DNA of 64,000 nt, taken from the NCBI RefSeq assembly GCF_014770435.1, contig NZ_CP061739.1:3038001-3102000 (forward strand), in the 5' to 3' direction. Shown here one piece after another: positions 1-13,699 of this stretch. The notes beneath the pieces are model-generated. The model was not told where the DNA came from. It did no database searches and was given only the letters and a program-made list of their open reading frames with translations. The stretch comes from Psychrobacter sp. 28M-43. GTDB taxonomy: Bacteria; Pseudomonadota; Gammaproteobacteria; Pseudomonadales; Moraxellaceae. The position numbers were made by a program, and so were the translations under genes. Numbering within the stretch: the first letter of the stretch is position 1; every line of letters begins with the position of its first letter.

Positions 1-23
1 GCCATGATCAAACTCTTCAGTTT
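1..23 (-). rRNA. rrs: 16S rRNA, first 23 nt of an upstream operon (partial)
   Basis: Bases 1-23 are identical to the 5' end of the complete 16S gene at 5975-5997, on the same strand, so a second 16S gene runs off the left edge. Only the 5' tip is visible. The 443 bases upstream of it repeat the leader of the complete operon, which shows that this is a real second operon rather than a stray fragment. Confidence 0.9.
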
Positions 24-336
24 AATCTTGCTATGAAGCTCTTTAAAGAAGCTTCTAAACTTGGCTCATTTAATCTGGCAAAATCGCTAAAAATTATGTT
101 CGTAATGAATTAACTTTGAGTTTTTCTGCTGTCTTAAATGATAATTTTTATAGTTAATAATCTTCCCGAAAAGAAAAGATAGTCAACTTTATTTTTTAGC
201 ATTCTGAATCAGCAAAAATCCACACAAGTTGTTCTTTAGTTATGCTTTTAAATAATGTCTGACACTGTCGTCCAGTGCTAGTATTTCAAACTAAACAAGT
301 CAGCCAATGTGGCTTATCCTATTTAGCGAGCTGACC

Positions 337-364
337 ATCATATCATGTTTTAATAGTCTGTCAA
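337..364 (-). promoter_or_regulatory. Internal leader promoter of the upstream rrn operon
   Basis: On the minus strand a perfect -35 TTGACA (359-364) and a -10 TATGAT (337-342) are separated by 16 bp. The element lies inside the repeat, so it also occurs at 6311-6338. It would act as a secondary rRNA promoter downstream of the main one. Function is inferred from the consensus match only. Confidence 0.55.
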
Positions 365-456
365 CTTCTTTTTTTAATTTGTTTCAACAAGTTAACTGGG
401 TTATTAATGTGTAATCTACACACTAGCTACTTCCAGCTCGTCTTGATGAGGTGCGT

Positions 457-484
457 ATTATAGACGCTATATTTATTTAGTCAA
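457..484 (-). promoter_or_regulatory. Proximal promoter of the upstream rrn operon
   Basis: The minus strand shows -35 TTGACT (479-484), a 16-bp spacer and -10 TATAAT (457-462). The -10 box is within the 466-bp repeat, while the -35 box is outside it and differs from the other operon, which has TTGACA. It would drive the operon whose 16S leaves the window at base 1. Confidence 0.75.
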
Positions 485-558
485 GAAGTATTTTCTATTT
501 AATTTAAACAATCTACATCGTTCAAATCAGTAAACCACTTCCCTTTCGACTGGGTGGC

Positions 559-586
559 ATTATACGCTTGTTTGAGTCTGGGTCAA
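559..586 (-). promoter_or_regulatory. Distal promoter of the upstream rrn operon
   Basis: The minus strand shows -35 TTGACC (581-586), a 16-bp spacer and a perfect -10 TATAAT (559-564), about 100 bp upstream of the proximal promoter. With 457-484 it forms the tandem arrangement typical of rRNA operons. I did not find an equivalent distal promoter at the same place upstream of the complete operon. Confidence 0.7.
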
Positions 587-674
587 GGTTAATTGCGCTT
601 TTTTTATAATTATTTTACTGAACGAGATTAGTGGCTATTGATCGAAGAATCCGCCATCAAACCGCGCACAAAGA

Positions 675-706
675 AAAGCCCCCATTGCGTTAGCAAAGGG
701 GGCTTT
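675..706 (-). terminator. Rho-independent terminator of the complete rrn operon
   Basis: A perfect 9-bp stem (675-683 with 698-706) reads AAAGCCCCC against GGGGGCTTT, followed on the minus strand by a T-rich tract. It lies 15 bp past the end of 5S and ends the 16S-23S-5S transcript before the promoters of the next operon, which start at about 586. Confidence 0.9.
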
Positions 707-720
707 ATCTAGAATAGAGA

Positions 721-833
721 GCTGACGATGACCTACTCTCACATGGGCGAACCACACTACCATTGGCGCTACGATGTTTCACTTCTGAGTTCGGGAAGGG
801 ATCAGGTGGGGCCATCGCGCTATTGTCGTCAGC
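721..833 (-). rRNA. rrf: 5S ribosomal RNA
   Basis: Read on the minus strand, the segment has the 5S core with the conserved CCGAACTCAGAAGTGAAA block and the GAGAGTAGG block. Its ends, GCTGACGA and TCGTCAGC, pair to close helix I. It is the last gene of the rRNA operon, about 185 bp after 23S and just before the terminator. The exact ends may be off by one or two bases. Confidence 0.95.
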
Positions 834-910
834 AAAGGGGGTTAGATATGAGTCTGTTATTGTTTTTATTGACATCAAGTTTGAGCTTGTTGTCGATCAA
901 CTTGTAACCT

Positions 911-938
911 AACTGAATCAAGGTTAAAGGTGATATCG
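911..938 (-). other. 23S processing stem, 3' arm
   Basis: Two blocks here are exact complements of blocks on the far side of 23S: 911-922 with 3953-3964 (12 bp) and 928-938 with 3931-3941 (11 bp). In the precursor they would close the 23S loop as the double-stranded RNase III substrate known for bacterial rRNA. This is seen directly as an inverted repeat; the processing role comes from family knowledge. Confidence 0.75.
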
Positions 939-1018
939 AAATATTCTTTCTTTATTCTATAGCCTGAGCTATACAAGATAGATTAATTAGACTTGTATAC
1001 AAACCACTTGGGTGTTGT

Positions 1019-3874
<2,856 letters not shown>

Positions 3875-4221
3875 ATACAACCCCAAGTAGTCTTTCGACT
3901 TCTAAGTGTCATACAATCTAATTATGATAACGATATCACCTATGTTTATACGCTTGATTCAGTTCTCTTTACTTTTTTTAATAACTCACCCCTGGGATAA
4001 CAACTGATGTCGTTAAGAGGTGAGTTATTAAGGTTAAGAAGTGCGCGTGAACACGCTCTTCTTAACCCAGACTCATATCTATGTTTTTAAATAGTCTCTA
4101 TGCTCTCGTCGAGTCACAGATTCTGTATAAAACAGAAAGAAGTAATCATTAACAATCACTTATTTCTATTTAATACCTATTTATTTATTGGCATCTAAAG
4201 CTTACTTAACCGTCTTAGTAG
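3875..4221 (-). other. tRNA-Ala to 23S internal transcribed spacer with hairpins
   Basis: This 347-bp spacer contains the 5' arms of the 23S processing stem (3931-3941 and 3953-3964). It also has two strong hairpins: a perfect 12-bp stem at 3979-3990/4019-4030 and a 10-bp stem at 4032-4041/4058-4067. No gene is visible. The hairpins are likely precursor-RNA structure, as neither is followed by a clear U tract. Confidence 0.7.
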
Positions 4222-4297
4222 TGGTGGAGCCAAACGGAGTCGAACCGTTGACCTCCTGCGTGCAAGGCAGGCGCTCTACCAACTGAGCTATGGCCCC
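4222..4297 (-). tRNA. tRNA-Ala (anticodon TGC)
   Basis: A 76-nt cloverleaf on the minus strand. The acceptor GGGGCCA pairs with TGGCTCC, the discriminator is A, and CCA is encoded. The anticodon loop carries TGC and the T-loop is GGTTCGACTCC. It sits between tRNA-Ile and 23S, the usual spacer position, and is co-transcribed with the rRNAs. Confidence 0.97.
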
Positions 4298-4306
4298 ATT
4301 GTAAAA

Positions 4307-4383
4307 TGGTGGGTCTAGGTGGACTTGAACCACCGACCCCCGCGTTATCAACACGGTGCTCTAACCAGCTGAGCTACAGACCC
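4307..4383 (-). tRNA. tRNA-Ile (anticodon GAT)
   Basis: A 77-nt cloverleaf on the minus strand with acceptor GGGTCTG/TAGACCC, a GAT anticodon, T-arm GGTTCAAGTCC and an encoded CCA. It is the first spacer tRNA after 16S, nine bases from tRNA-Ala, and is released from the rRNA precursor. Confidence 0.97.
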
Positions 4384-4413
4384 TAATACGTTTGTTAAAA
4401 ACGTAAGCTTAAA

Positions 4414-4429
4414 CTAAAGAACAACTTGT
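4414..4429 (-). other. 16S processing stem, 3' arm
   Basis: The 16 bases at 4414-4429 are the exact complement of 6198-6213 in the leader (and of 224-239 in the upstream operon's leader). In the transcript the two arms flank 16S and would pair into the RNase III precursor stem. The perfect match is seen directly; the role follows from known rRNA processing. Confidence 0.8.
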
Positions 4430-4458
4430 TGTGAATTCTTGCTGACCGAATGCGTCTA

Positions 4459-5974
<1,516 letters not shown>

Positions 5975-5997
<23 letters not shown>

Positions 5998-6440
5998 AAT
6001 CTTGCTATGAAGCTCTTTAAAGAAGCTTCTAAACTTGGCTCATCTAATCTGGCAAAATCGCTAAAAATTATGTTCGTAATGAATTAACTTTGAGTTTTTC
6101 TGCTGTCTTAAATGATAATTTTTATAGTTAATAATCTTCCCGAAAAGAAAAGATAGTCAACTTTATTTTTTAGCATTCTGAATCAGCAAAAATCCACACA
6201 AGTTGTTCTTTAGTTATGCTTTTAAATAATGTCTGACACTGTCGTCCAGTGCTAGTATTTCAAACTAAACAAGTCAGCCAATGTGGCTTATCCTATTTAG
6301 CGAGCTGACCATCATATCATGTTTTAATAGTCTGTCAACTTCTTTTTTTAATTTGTTTCAACAAGTTAACTGGGTTATTAATGTGTAATCTACACACTAG
6401 CTACTTCCAGCTCGTCTTGATGAGGTGCGTATTATAGACG
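5975..6440 (-). repeat. 466-bp direct repeat, copy 2 (rrn leader plus 16S tip)
   Basis: This is the second copy of the 1-466 unit, with one mismatch (6044 C against 70 T). It includes the 16S 5' tip, the whole transcribed leader, the processing arm at 6198-6213 and the -10 box of the main promoter. Beyond 6440 the two upstream regions are unrelated. Confidence 0.95.
6311..6338 (-). promoter_or_regulatory. Internal leader promoter of the complete rrn operon
   Basis: The minus strand has TTGACA (6333-6338), 16 bp, then TATGAT (6311-6316). It is identical to 337-364 because it lies in the repeat. It would add initiation about 310 bp before 16S. The match to sigma-70 consensus is strong but activity is inferred. 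Confidence 0.55.
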
Positions 6441-6458
6441 GTTTAACTTTTGTGTCAA
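6431..6458 (-). promoter_or_regulatory. Main promoter of the complete rrn operon
   Basis: The minus strand has a perfect -35 TTGACA (6453-6458), a 16-bp spacer and a perfect -10 TATAAT (6431-6436). Just downstream of the -10 is GACG-type sequence shared with the other operon. It initiates the long leader ahead of 16S. Confidence 0.85.
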
Positions 6459-7129
6459 CCCGTTTTATTAATGTTTTTAATCTTATTTTAGGAGATGAAT
6501 AAATCTGTATTTTTTTCAATAGGTTATGAATTCGATGTTATTTATTTTCTTAAATACTAGTGTGCAATACCATTTAGTTCATCAGTTTCCATTAAAGACA
6601 AGCTTTATCTAATCCTCATAACTGGACTTATTCATCTTGATATTCTTACATATTTCTCTTAAGCAGATGATCTATGATGTTTTTGAATGTTGATATTCAT
6701 ATAACTAGCACTATATAGAAGCTAAGTTATTCGGGGTTATATGATGCTTTCAATATATTGTCCTATATAGTTCAGTATTTGATACTACCTTTATCATAAG
6801 ATATGGCTCTTATATTAGTCGTCGCGCAATCCCTTGATATCTAGTGTTGATAGACGGTTTTTGCTATAATAGGTATTTTGCTGCATTACTTATATATGTT
6901 GGCTGTTGTATTATTCATATAGCGAAATGTATTTTGCTGTAATGCTATTGATTAACTGGCTTTAAGCCTTACATCAGCTCTAGCTTATATAGTCATAGTA
7001 AGACTCTAGGTAATGCGTCCCTCTCACAACATATCACGATGATTAGATATAATTGATGTGGTCTCACGGTTATATGATTGATGGTTGCAATCATCACTGC
7101 CAACGGACCCAATAATAGGCGAATAGATT
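6441..7129 (+). promoter_or_regulatory. AT-rich intergenic region with thrS promoter candidate
   Basis: This is 690 bp without a credible gene between the divergent rrn and thrS transcripts. An extended -10, TGCTATAAT, lies at 6862-6870 on the plus strand, with no good -35 at standard spacing. That would give thrS a leader of about 250 nt, long enough for the translational operator known for some thrS genes, though I could not identify one. AGGCG about 11 bases before the thrS ATG is a weak ribosome-binding site. Confidence 0.45.
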
Positions 7130-9064
7130 ATGGTAGCGATTACTTTACCCGATGGTAGTGTAAAAGACTTTGAAGGTCATACAACAGTCATGGAAGTGGC
7201 GCAAAGTATTGGGACAGGACTCGCTAAAGCGACGGTTGCTGGACGTGTGAATGGTCATCTGGTAGATGCACATGATCCTATCATCGCTGATGCCAATGTT
7301 GAAATCGTAACGCCAAAAGATGACGACGGTGTCGATATTATCCGTCACTCATGTGCTCACCTATTAGGTCATGCTGTTAAGCAGTTATATCCTGATGTGA
7401 AGATGGTCATCGGTCCTGTCATTGATGATGGTTTTTATTACGATATCTTTAGTGAAACGCCATTTACGCCTGAGCATATGGAAGCCATTGAAAAACGCAT
7501 GATGGAGCTGATCAAGCAAGATTATGACGTTATCAAAAAAATGACGCCACGTGCCGAAGCGATTGAGATATTTGAATCACGTAATGAAGACTATAAACTA
7601 AAGCTTATTAATGATATGCCAGGTGAAGAAGCCTTTGGTCTGTATCATCACCAAGAATATGTCGATATGTGCCGTGGCCCGCATGTGCCAAACACACGCT
7701 TTTTGAAAGTCTTTAAACTGACCAAAATGTCAGGTGCTTACTGGCGCGGCGATGCGAAAAACGAGCAGTTGCAGCGTATCTATGGTACTGCGTGGGCTGA
7801 TAAGAAACAGTTAAAAGCTTATATCCAGCGTATTGAAGAAGCAGAAAAACGTGACCATCGCAAAATTGGTAAAGCGCTGAACCTATTTCATATGCAAGAG
7901 CAAGCGCCAGGTATGGTGTTCTGGCATGCTAATGGTTGGACGATTTATCAAGTACTTGAGCAGTATATGCGCAAAGTACAATATGATAACGGCTACGAAG
8001 AGATTAAGACGCCTCAAATCGTTGATCGTAGTTTGTGGGAGCGCTCAGGACATTGGGGCAACTACGCAACCAATATGTTCACGACTTCTAGTGAAAACCG
8101 TGATTATGCAGTAAAACCGATGAACTGCCCTTGTCACGTGCAAGTGTTTAACCAAGGTCTAAAGTCTTACCGTGACTTACCACTGCGTATGGCTGAGTTT
8201 GGCTCTTGTCATCGTAATGAGCCATCAGGTTCATTGCATGGTTTGATGCGTGTGCGTGGCTTTACTCAAGATGACGCGCATATCTTCTGTACGCAGGCAC
8301 AGATTCAACAAGAAGTTGCTGATTTTATTAAGCTAACGCTTGCCGTCTATGAAGATTTTGGCTTTGATAACATTATCATGAAGCTCTCTACCCGCCCTGA
8401 AAAACGCGTTGGTAGTGATGAGTCTTGGGACTTTGCAGAAAAAGCGCTAGCAGATGCGCTTGATAGCTCAGGGCTAGACTGGGATTACTTACCTGGCGAA
8501 GGTGCATTCTATGGTCCAAAGATTGAGTTCAGTCTAAAGGATTCATTAGGACGTGTATGGCAGTGCGGTACCATTCAGGTCGATCCAAACATGCCTGAAC
8601 GACTAGATGCTGAGTTCGTCAATGAGCAAAACGATCGTGAAGTACCTATTATGTTGCACCGTGCAATCTTAGGTTCGTTTGAGCGTTTCATCGGTATTTT
8701 GATCGAAAACTACGCAGGTTGGATGCCAGTATGGCTAGCACCGCAGCAAGTTGTAGTCATGAACATCACTGATAAACAAGCTGATGTATGTGAAAACGTG
8801 GTTAGCGAGCTTAAAAATGCAGGTTTGCGCGCTATTAGCGACTTGCGTAACGAAAAGATTGGATTTAAGATACGAGAGAAAACATTAGAACGTATTCCCT
8901 ATATGCTAGTATTAGGGGATAAAGAAGTCGAATCGGGCAGTGTTAACGTCCGAACTCGCGAAGGTGAGAACCTTGGCGTGATGAGTGTTTCTGAATTTAT
9001 CACATTAGTACAGACCGCTGTCAGTAAAAAAGGCCGACAGACCCCAAAAACAGATGAGGAGTAA
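7130..9064 (+). CDS. thrS: Threonine--tRNA ligase
   Basis: Cytoplasmic class II synthetase that charges tRNA-Thr. The 644 residues match the family length. Order: TGS domain (about 1-62); editing domain with HxxxH at H73/H77 and the CRGPH element (C181, H185); catalytic core with zinc ligands C333 in NCPCH, H384 and H510; and a C-terminal anticodon-binding domain from about 545. The start gives the expected Met-x-x-I-T-L-P-D-G beginning. The stop lies five bases before the AUU start of infC, so the two genes are translated from one message. Confidence 0.98.
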   Translation: MVAITLPDGSVKDFEGHTTVMEVAQSIGTGLAKATVAGRVNGHLVDAHDPIIADANVEIVTPKDDDGVDIIRHSCAHLLGHAVKQLYPDVKMVIGPVIDDGFYYDIFSETPFTPEHMEAIEKRMMELIKQDYDVIKKMTPRAEAIEIFESRNEDYKLKLINDMPGEEAFGLYHHQEYVDMCRGPHVPNTRFLKVFKLTKMSGAYWRGDAKNEQLQRIYGTAWADKKQLKAYIQRIEEAEKRDHRKIGKALNLFHMQEQAPGMVFWHANGWTIYQVLEQYMRKVQYDNGYEEIKTPQIVDRSLWERSGHWGNYATNMFTTSSENRDYAVKPMNCPCHVQVFNQGLKSYRDLPLRMAEFGSCHRNEPSGSLHGLMRVRGFTQDDAHIFCTQAQIQQEVADFIKLTLAVYEDFGFDNIIMKLSTRPEKRVGSDESWDFAEKALADALDSSGLDWDYLPGEGAFYGPKIEFSLKDSLGRVWQCGTIQVDPNMPERLDAEFVNEQNDREVPIMLHRAILGSFERFIGILIENYAGWMPVWLAPQQVVVMNITDKQADVCENVVSELKNAGLRAISDLRNEKIGFKIREKTLERIPYMLVLGDKEVESGSVNVRTREGENLGVMSVSEFITLVQTAVSKKGRQTPKTDEE

Positions 9065-9072
9065 TACCTATT
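9056..9072 (+). promoter_or_regulatory. infC ribosome-binding site and AUU start
   Basis: GAGGAG (9056-9061) overlaps the thrS stop and is followed, after eight bases, by ATT at 9070-9072. This is in frame with infC and upstream of the TTG at 9088. No ATG exists at the family's N-terminal position. An AUU start is the basis of IF-3 autoregulation in enterobacteria, so this site decides the start of the next gene. Confidence 0.85.
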
Positions 9073-9591
9073 AAACAGTCCAACCGTTTGAACATCAACG
9101 AAGATATCAATGTCAAAGAAGTCCGTCTCGTTAAAGAAGATGGCGAGCAAATGGGCGTGGTTGATATCGCAACCGCGATGAAAGCGGCACGTGATGAAAA
9201 TCTAGATTTGGTTGAATTAGTTCCTGAAGCTAAGCCGCCAGTGTGTAAGATCATGGATTATAAGCATTTCCTCTATGATCAAAAGCAAAAGGCTAAAGAA
9301 GCTAAGAAAAACCAAAAGCAGACTCAGCTTAAAGAGATGAAGCTACGTCCTAGTACCGAAGAGGCCGATTATCAGGTTAAACTGAGAAAAATCGTGAGCT
9401 TCTTGGAAGATCAAGACAAAGTTAAAATTAGCATCCGTTTCCGCGGACGTGAAATGGCGCACCAAGATATCGGTCGCAAACAACTTGATCGTATCATTGA
9501 AGATACTGCTGATATCTCAAACGTCGAACAGTACCCTAAGATGGAAGGTCGTCAGATGGGTATGCTGCTTGGACCCACTAAGAAAAAGTAA
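9070..9591 (+). CDS. infC: Translation initiation factor IF-3 (AUU start)
   Basis: Binds the 30S subunit and monitors start-codon and initiator-tRNA fidelity. With the AUU start it is 173 residues: an N-terminal domain containing the INEDI and KEVRLV blocks, a basic helical linker (about 70-90, rich in K and Q) and a C-terminal domain with the [13 protein letters not shown] block. The start was chosen because GAGGAG sits eight bases before ATT and the added residues (MKQSNR) match IF-3 N-termini. A 12-bp terminator follows at 9651, so rpmI and rplT do not follow as they do in many bacteria. Confidence 0.95.
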   Translation: MKQSNRLNINEDINVKEVRLVKEDGEQMGVVDIATAMKAARDENLDLVELVPEAKPPVCKIMDYKHFLYDQKQKAKEAKKNQKQTQLKEMKLRPSTEEADYQVKLRKIVSFLEDQDKVKISIRFRGREMAHQDIGRKQLDRIIEDTADISNVEQYPKMEGRQMGMLLGPTKKK

Positions 9592-9650
9592 TCTGTCTAT
9601 TGGATTGCTTTGAGTGGTGGCTGTTAGTCTATATAGCTATTTATAACTCT

Positions 9651-9686
9651 AACCATCAATATGCTGCGGGATATTGATGGTTTTTT
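9651..9686 (+). terminator. Terminator after infC
   Basis: A perfect 12-bp stem (9651-9662 with 9671-9682, AACCATCAATAT against its complement) has an 8-base loop and is followed by T6. It ends the thrS-infC transcript. Confidence 0.9.
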
Positions 9687-9998
9687 ATTATTTGGACTCA
9701 AAAACTGCTGTAATGAACGCAGCTATATTGAACATAAATAGCCTAGCATCATTGACTGACGCTATTTTACAAAATCCACCTTCTCAACTTTCTGATTACA
9801 CGGTAATCTAAAGGTCTAGTTATATTTACTAGTTAGTATTTAGCAGTAACTAATGATCATTTGATAAAAATTAATACGAGCTAAAGACAAACCTATAAAT
9901 GTATAAAAGCTAAGTGTATAAATAAAAACAATGTATATCACGACTGTCAGAGTCGTTGACAAAAAACACTTCCCTTCTCCGATATCAGAGGATATTTC
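9687..9998. other. Gene-free AT-rich gap before the TelA-family gene
   Basis: About 310 bp with no credible reading frame, RNA gene or repeat. A TTGACA at 9956-9961 lies only about 38 bp from the next start and lacks a good -10, so I do not call it a promoter. GAGGA seven bases before the ATG at 9999 is the ribosome-binding site of the next gene. Confidence 0.5.
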
Positions 9999-11243
9999 AT
10001 GCAAGAATTGACGCCACCAGAAAACGCTACAACTCCCAGTATTTCTCTCACAGCGCCTGAACCTGTCAAAGAAATACAGAAAAGTGAAGCAGATCAGATG
10101 GTCAAATTGGATGAAAGCCAAATTCCTGAGCTCGATGCCAAGGTTGATGCTTTTGTTGATCATGTGCTTACCAACTCTGTGCATAGCGATGAGTTTCGAC
10201 AGAATGTGCAGTCTATTCATAATCTAGGTACCAAAGAGATTCGTGAATCTGCACAAGTATCTAACCGAATGTTAGATTTGCCCGCAAAAAGTCTGAATGA
10301 CAGCTTATTCGACAACTCTCCTATTGCTAAATCGCTAACGGAACTACGTGGTATTGTTGAAGACTTAGATCCGAGCAAAAAGGAGCTTACCAGCTCACGC
10401 AAGCTGTTCGGTCTCATTCCATTCGGCAACAAAGTACAAGATTATTTCCGTCAGTATGAGTCAGCGCAGTCGCACATCAATGCGGTCGTTACCAGTCTCT
10501 ATAATGGTAAAGATGAATTGCTCAAAGACAATGCGATGATTGAGCAAGAAAAAGTCAATATGTGGGAGCTGATGCAGTCTATTCGTCAATATGTCTACGT
10601 TGGCAAAAAGATTGATGAGCAACTTGAGCAAAAGGTCTATGCGATAGAAGCAACAGATCCAGAAAAAGCTCGCATCATTAAAGAAGAGATGTTGTTTTAT
10701 GTCCGTCAAAAAAACACTGATTTTTTAACTCAGTTAGCAGTGAATGTACAAGGCTATTTGGCGCTTGATACTATTCGCCGTAATAACTTAGAGCTGATCA
10801 AAGGGGTCGATCGCGCAACCACGACTACTGTGTCTGCATTACGCACGGCTGTTGTCGTCGCACAAGCAATGACCAATCAAAAATTGGTACTAGATCAAAT
10901 CACTGCATTGAATAAAACCACCAGTAGTTTGATTGAATCAACTTCAGCGATGCTTAAACGTCAGTCAGGTGAGATTCATGAGCAGGCGACTAGCAGTAGC
11001 ATTGAGCTTGATAAACTGCAAAATGCCTTCAATAATGTCTATGACACTATGGATATGATTAGTAATTACAAAATTGAAGCGCTAGAGAATATGAAGCAAA
11101 CGGTCAATACACTTACCACTGAAGTAGATAAAGCACAAAAATACTTGGATAAATCAAATCAGACTACGGTATTAGAAGTCTCAAAAGAGTTGGATAGTAA
11201 AAAAATCACTAACCAATCTAGCAATGTCGATATTGATATTTGA
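9999..11243 (+). CDS. TelA-family toxic anion resistance protein
   Basis: A 414-residue cytosolic protein matching the TelA/KlaA family by its long helical layout. Recognisable blocks include the LFGLIPFGNKVQDYF segment (about 126-140), the ATDPEKA segment (about 215) and the VSALRTAVVVAQAM segment (about 280-293). Family members are linked to tellurite and other stress tolerance, but the mechanism is unknown. The first 30 residues are a proline- and threonine-rich tail. A GAGGA site supports the ATG. It stands alone: the XpaC-type partner often found next to TelA is absent. Substrate specificity is not shown by the sequence. Confidence 0.85.
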   Translation: MQELTPPENATTPSISLTAPEPVKEIQKSEADQMVKLDESQIPELDAKVDAFVDHVLTNSVHSDEFRQNVQSIHNLGTKEIRESAQVSNRMLDLPAKSLNDSLFDNSPIAKSLTELRGIVEDLDPSKKELTSSRKLFGLIPFGNKVQDYFRQYESAQSHINAVVTSLYNGKDELLKDNAMIEQEKVNMWELMQSIRQYVYVGKKIDEQLEQKVYAIEATDPEKARIIKEEMLFYVRQKNTDFLTQLAVNVQGYLALDTIRRNNLELIKGVDRATTTTVSALRTAVVVAQAMTNQKLVLDQITALNKTTSSLIESTSAMLKRQSGEIHEQATSSSIELDKLQNAFNNVYDTMDMISNYKIEALENMKQTVNTLTTEVDKAQKYLDKSNQTTVLEVSKELDSKKITNQSSNVDIDI

Positions 11244-11382
11244 TTTATCCCTATAGCGGTCGCTAGAAAACTGACCGCTTCCTGCTACCGAATACACATA
11301 AGACAATTGACGCAAGATATTGCAACGTCGTTCGTGTTAAGATAGCCACTATTAATAATTTTAAAAATAGATACGGTAATTT

Positions 11383-13659
11383 ATGAGTTGGAATGATCCA
11401 AACGCCTCAAGTGAGGCAAAAAAATATGACAACCCGATTCCTAGTCGTGAGCTGATACTAAGCACGATTAATGAACATGGGGAGGTCACGCATCAACAAT
11501 TGGCAAAAGCTTTTAACATTGATGATCCTGATCAGTTTGATGCTTTGGGCAATCGCCTAAAAGCAATGGCGCGTGATGGCCAAGTGAATCGTGATGGTCG
11601 TCCTTATCGCTATCGCACAGTGACCAAGCAAGATATCGTCTCAGGTACAGTCTCTGCCCATCCAAAAGGTTTTGGATTTGTGGTGCTAAGTGATATGCCA
11701 GATTTGTTTTTACATGAAAAACAAATGCGCTGGGTATTCAATGGCGACACGGTAGCAGCCGTCGGCACTTCGACAGACAATCGTGGACGTACTGAAGGGC
11801 GTATCGTTGATGTTGTCGAACGTCGTCAAAACAACTTTATTGGTACACTTGCTCGCGATGAAGACGGCTATTGTGTTGAGCTTGGTAGCCCGAACAATCA
11901 TCAACCTATTACGGTTACTGATGACAATGTTCAGGCTCTAAATATCAAGCAAGGTGCTCCTGTCAAAGTCGATATCATTGACTGGCCAAACCAGCATGAA
12001 TTTGCCACTGGTAAAATCACTGAAGTGCTGTCTGATGATAATGACCGTGAATTGATTATTGAGACTACCCTGCTCAACTATGATATTCCATCAGATTTTA
12101 GCGAAGCTGCGCTCAAACAAGCTGATGACTATCAAGAGCCAACTGAGAAAGACATAAAAGGTCGTACAGACATACGTCATCTACCGCTTGTCACTATCGA
12201 TGGCGAAGATGCTCGTGACTTTGACGATGCTGTATTTGCTGAAAAGCGTTCTGGTGGTAACTACCGTGTCGTGGTTGCGATTGCGGATGTCAGCTATTAT
12301 GTGACACCGAATTCACCACTTGACCAAGATGCCTATGAGCGTGGTACTTCGGTATACTTCCCGCATCGTGTGATTCCGATGTTGCCTGAAGTGCTATCTA
12401 ACGGTCTATGTTCATTGAACCCTAATTTAGATCGCTTATGTATGGTTGCTGATATCAAGATATCGCGCGCCGGTAAAGTGACTGGATATGAGTTCTATCC
12501 GTCAGTGATGCACTCACAAGCCCGTCTCACCTATAATCAAGTAAATGATTATCTTGTGAACCCGAATGATAAGAGATTACCTAAATCACTAACAGGTAAT
12601 AAAGAAGTTAAAAAATCTGTTGATACGTTACATCAATTGTATGAGCTACTGCTTAAGAAGCGTGAAGAACGTCATGCAATGGAATTTGAAACGGTTGAGA
12701 CGTATATCAAGTTCAACGAAAAAGGCGGAATCGAAGCGATTTTACCGCGCACTCGTGGTGACTCTCAGAAGCTTATCGAAGAATGTATGCTGCTTGCCAA
12801 TACTTGTGCGGCAAACTTCGCGCTTAAGCATGAGTTACCAGTTTTGTATCGTAACCATGATAAGCCTGATAATGAGAAGTCGATGCGTATTCATGAATAT
12901 GCGAAAAACTTTGGCTTACCATTCCCAGAAGAAAATCCAACTCAAGCGGATTATCAGCGCATTATCGAAGCGACTAAAGATAGACCAGATGCCATCAGTA
13001 TTCATAGCATGCTACTGCGTTCAATGATGCAAGCAAACTATGCACCTGACAATATTGGTCACTTTGGTTTAGCATATGACGAATATAGCCACTTTACCTC
13101 GCCGATTCGCCGTTATCCAGATTTGATGCTGCATCGCGCGATTAAGGCAAAAGTCACCAACAGCCAACAACCTGTTATGGACTTTTCTCTTGAAGGTGCT
13201 GGTACACAAACATCAGATACAGAACGCCGTGCAGAAAAAGCATCACGTTATGTAGAGTCTTGGCTCAAGTGTCACTATATGACCGATCATGTCGGTGAAG
13301 AGTTCGAAGGCGTTGTGACTACGGTTACTAGCTTTGGTCTATTTGTCACACTGACTGACTTATATATCGATGGTTTGGTTCATATTTCAAACGTTGGCGA
13401 TGACTTTTTTGTCTACGATGAGCAGCAGCAGCAGCTTATCGGTAAAGATAAAGGCACGCTATTTGGACTGGGCGATTCGGTTAAAGTGAAGGTTGCGGGT
13501 GTCAATATGGATCTGCTACAAATTGACTTTGATTTGAAGGCTAAATTGCAATCTAGTGCAATGAACCAAAGCAAAAAAGGTCAACCGAAGAAAGAGCAGC
13601 CTAAGAAAGCCCCAGCGAAAAGAAGCAGCAACCGCAGAGGCGCTGCCAAAAAAAGCTAA
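11383..13659 (+). CDS. rnr: Ribonuclease R
   Basis: A 3'-5' hydrolytic exoribonuclease of the RNB family that degrades structured RNA and takes part in rRNA and tmRNA quality control. The 758 residues match the usual length (about 800). Order: winged-helix domain (about 20-80); cold-shock domains (about 85-230); RNB core with the metal-binding DGEDARDFDD motif at 273-282 (D273, D279, D281, D282); S1 domain (about 637-715); and a C-terminal Lys/Arg-rich tail (about 727-758). The basic tail is typical of RNase R rather than RNase II. The upstream ribosome-binding site is weak. A strong hairpin follows at 13700. Confidence 0.97.
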   Translation: MSWNDPNASSEAKKYDNPIPSRELILSTINEHGEVTHQQLAKAFNIDDPDQFDALGNRLKAMARDGQVNRDGRPYRYRTVTKQDIVSGTVSAHPKGFGFVVLSDMPDLFLHEKQMRWVFNGDTVAAVGTSTDNRGRTEGRIVDVVERRQNNFIGTLARDEDGYCVELGSPNNHQPITVTDDNVQALNIKQGAPVKVDIIDWPNQHEFATGKITEVLSDDNDRELIIETTLLNYDIPSDFSEAALKQADDYQEPTEKDIKGRTDIRHLPLVTIDGEDARDFDDAVFAEKRSGGNYRVVVAIADVSYYVTPNSPLDQDAYERGTSVYFPHRVIPMLPEVLSNGLCSLNPNLDRLCMVADIKISRAGKVTGYEFYPSVMHSQARLTYNQVNDYLVNPNDKRLPKSLTGNKEVKKSVDTLHQLYELLLKKREERHAMEFETVETYIKFNEKGGIEAILPRTRGDSQKLIEECMLLANTCAANFALKHELPVLYRNHDKPDNEKSMRIHEYAKNFGLPFPEENPTQADYQRIIEATKDRPDAISIHSMLLRSMMQANYAPDNIGHFGLAYDEYSHFTSPIRRYPDLMLHRAIKAKVTNSQQPVMDFSLEGAGTQTSDTERRAEKASRYVESWLKCHYMTDHVGEEFEGVVTTVTSFGLFVTLTDLYIDGLVHISNVGDDFFVYDEQQQQLIGKDKGTLFGLGDSVKVKVAGVNMDLLQIDFDLKAKLQSSAMNQSKKGQPKKEQPKKAPAKRSSNRRGAAKKS

Positions 13660-13699
13660 GCTTAGACTGATACTTAGATACTGGTGTTGTAACACAATA

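Larger units (their letters stand above)
1..466 (-). repeat. 466-bp direct repeat, copy 1 (rrn leader plus 16S tip)
   Basis: Bases 1-466 match 5975-6440 without gaps. The single mismatch I found is base 70 (T) against base 6044 (C). The unit covers the 16S tip, the leader with an internal promoter, the processing-stem arm and the -10 box of the main promoter. Similarity stops abruptly between that -10 box and its -35 box. It is a concerted-evolution unit of two rRNA operons. Confidence 0.95.

Noticed and set aside
9956..9961. TTGACA upstream of the TelA gene as a -35 box
   Set aside because: No acceptable -10 lies at standard spacing, and the distance to the start codon is too short.
9840..10220. 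126-codon minus-strand frame across the TelA gene start
   Set aside because: It is antisense to a well-supported gene, has no ribosome-binding site and shows no family features.
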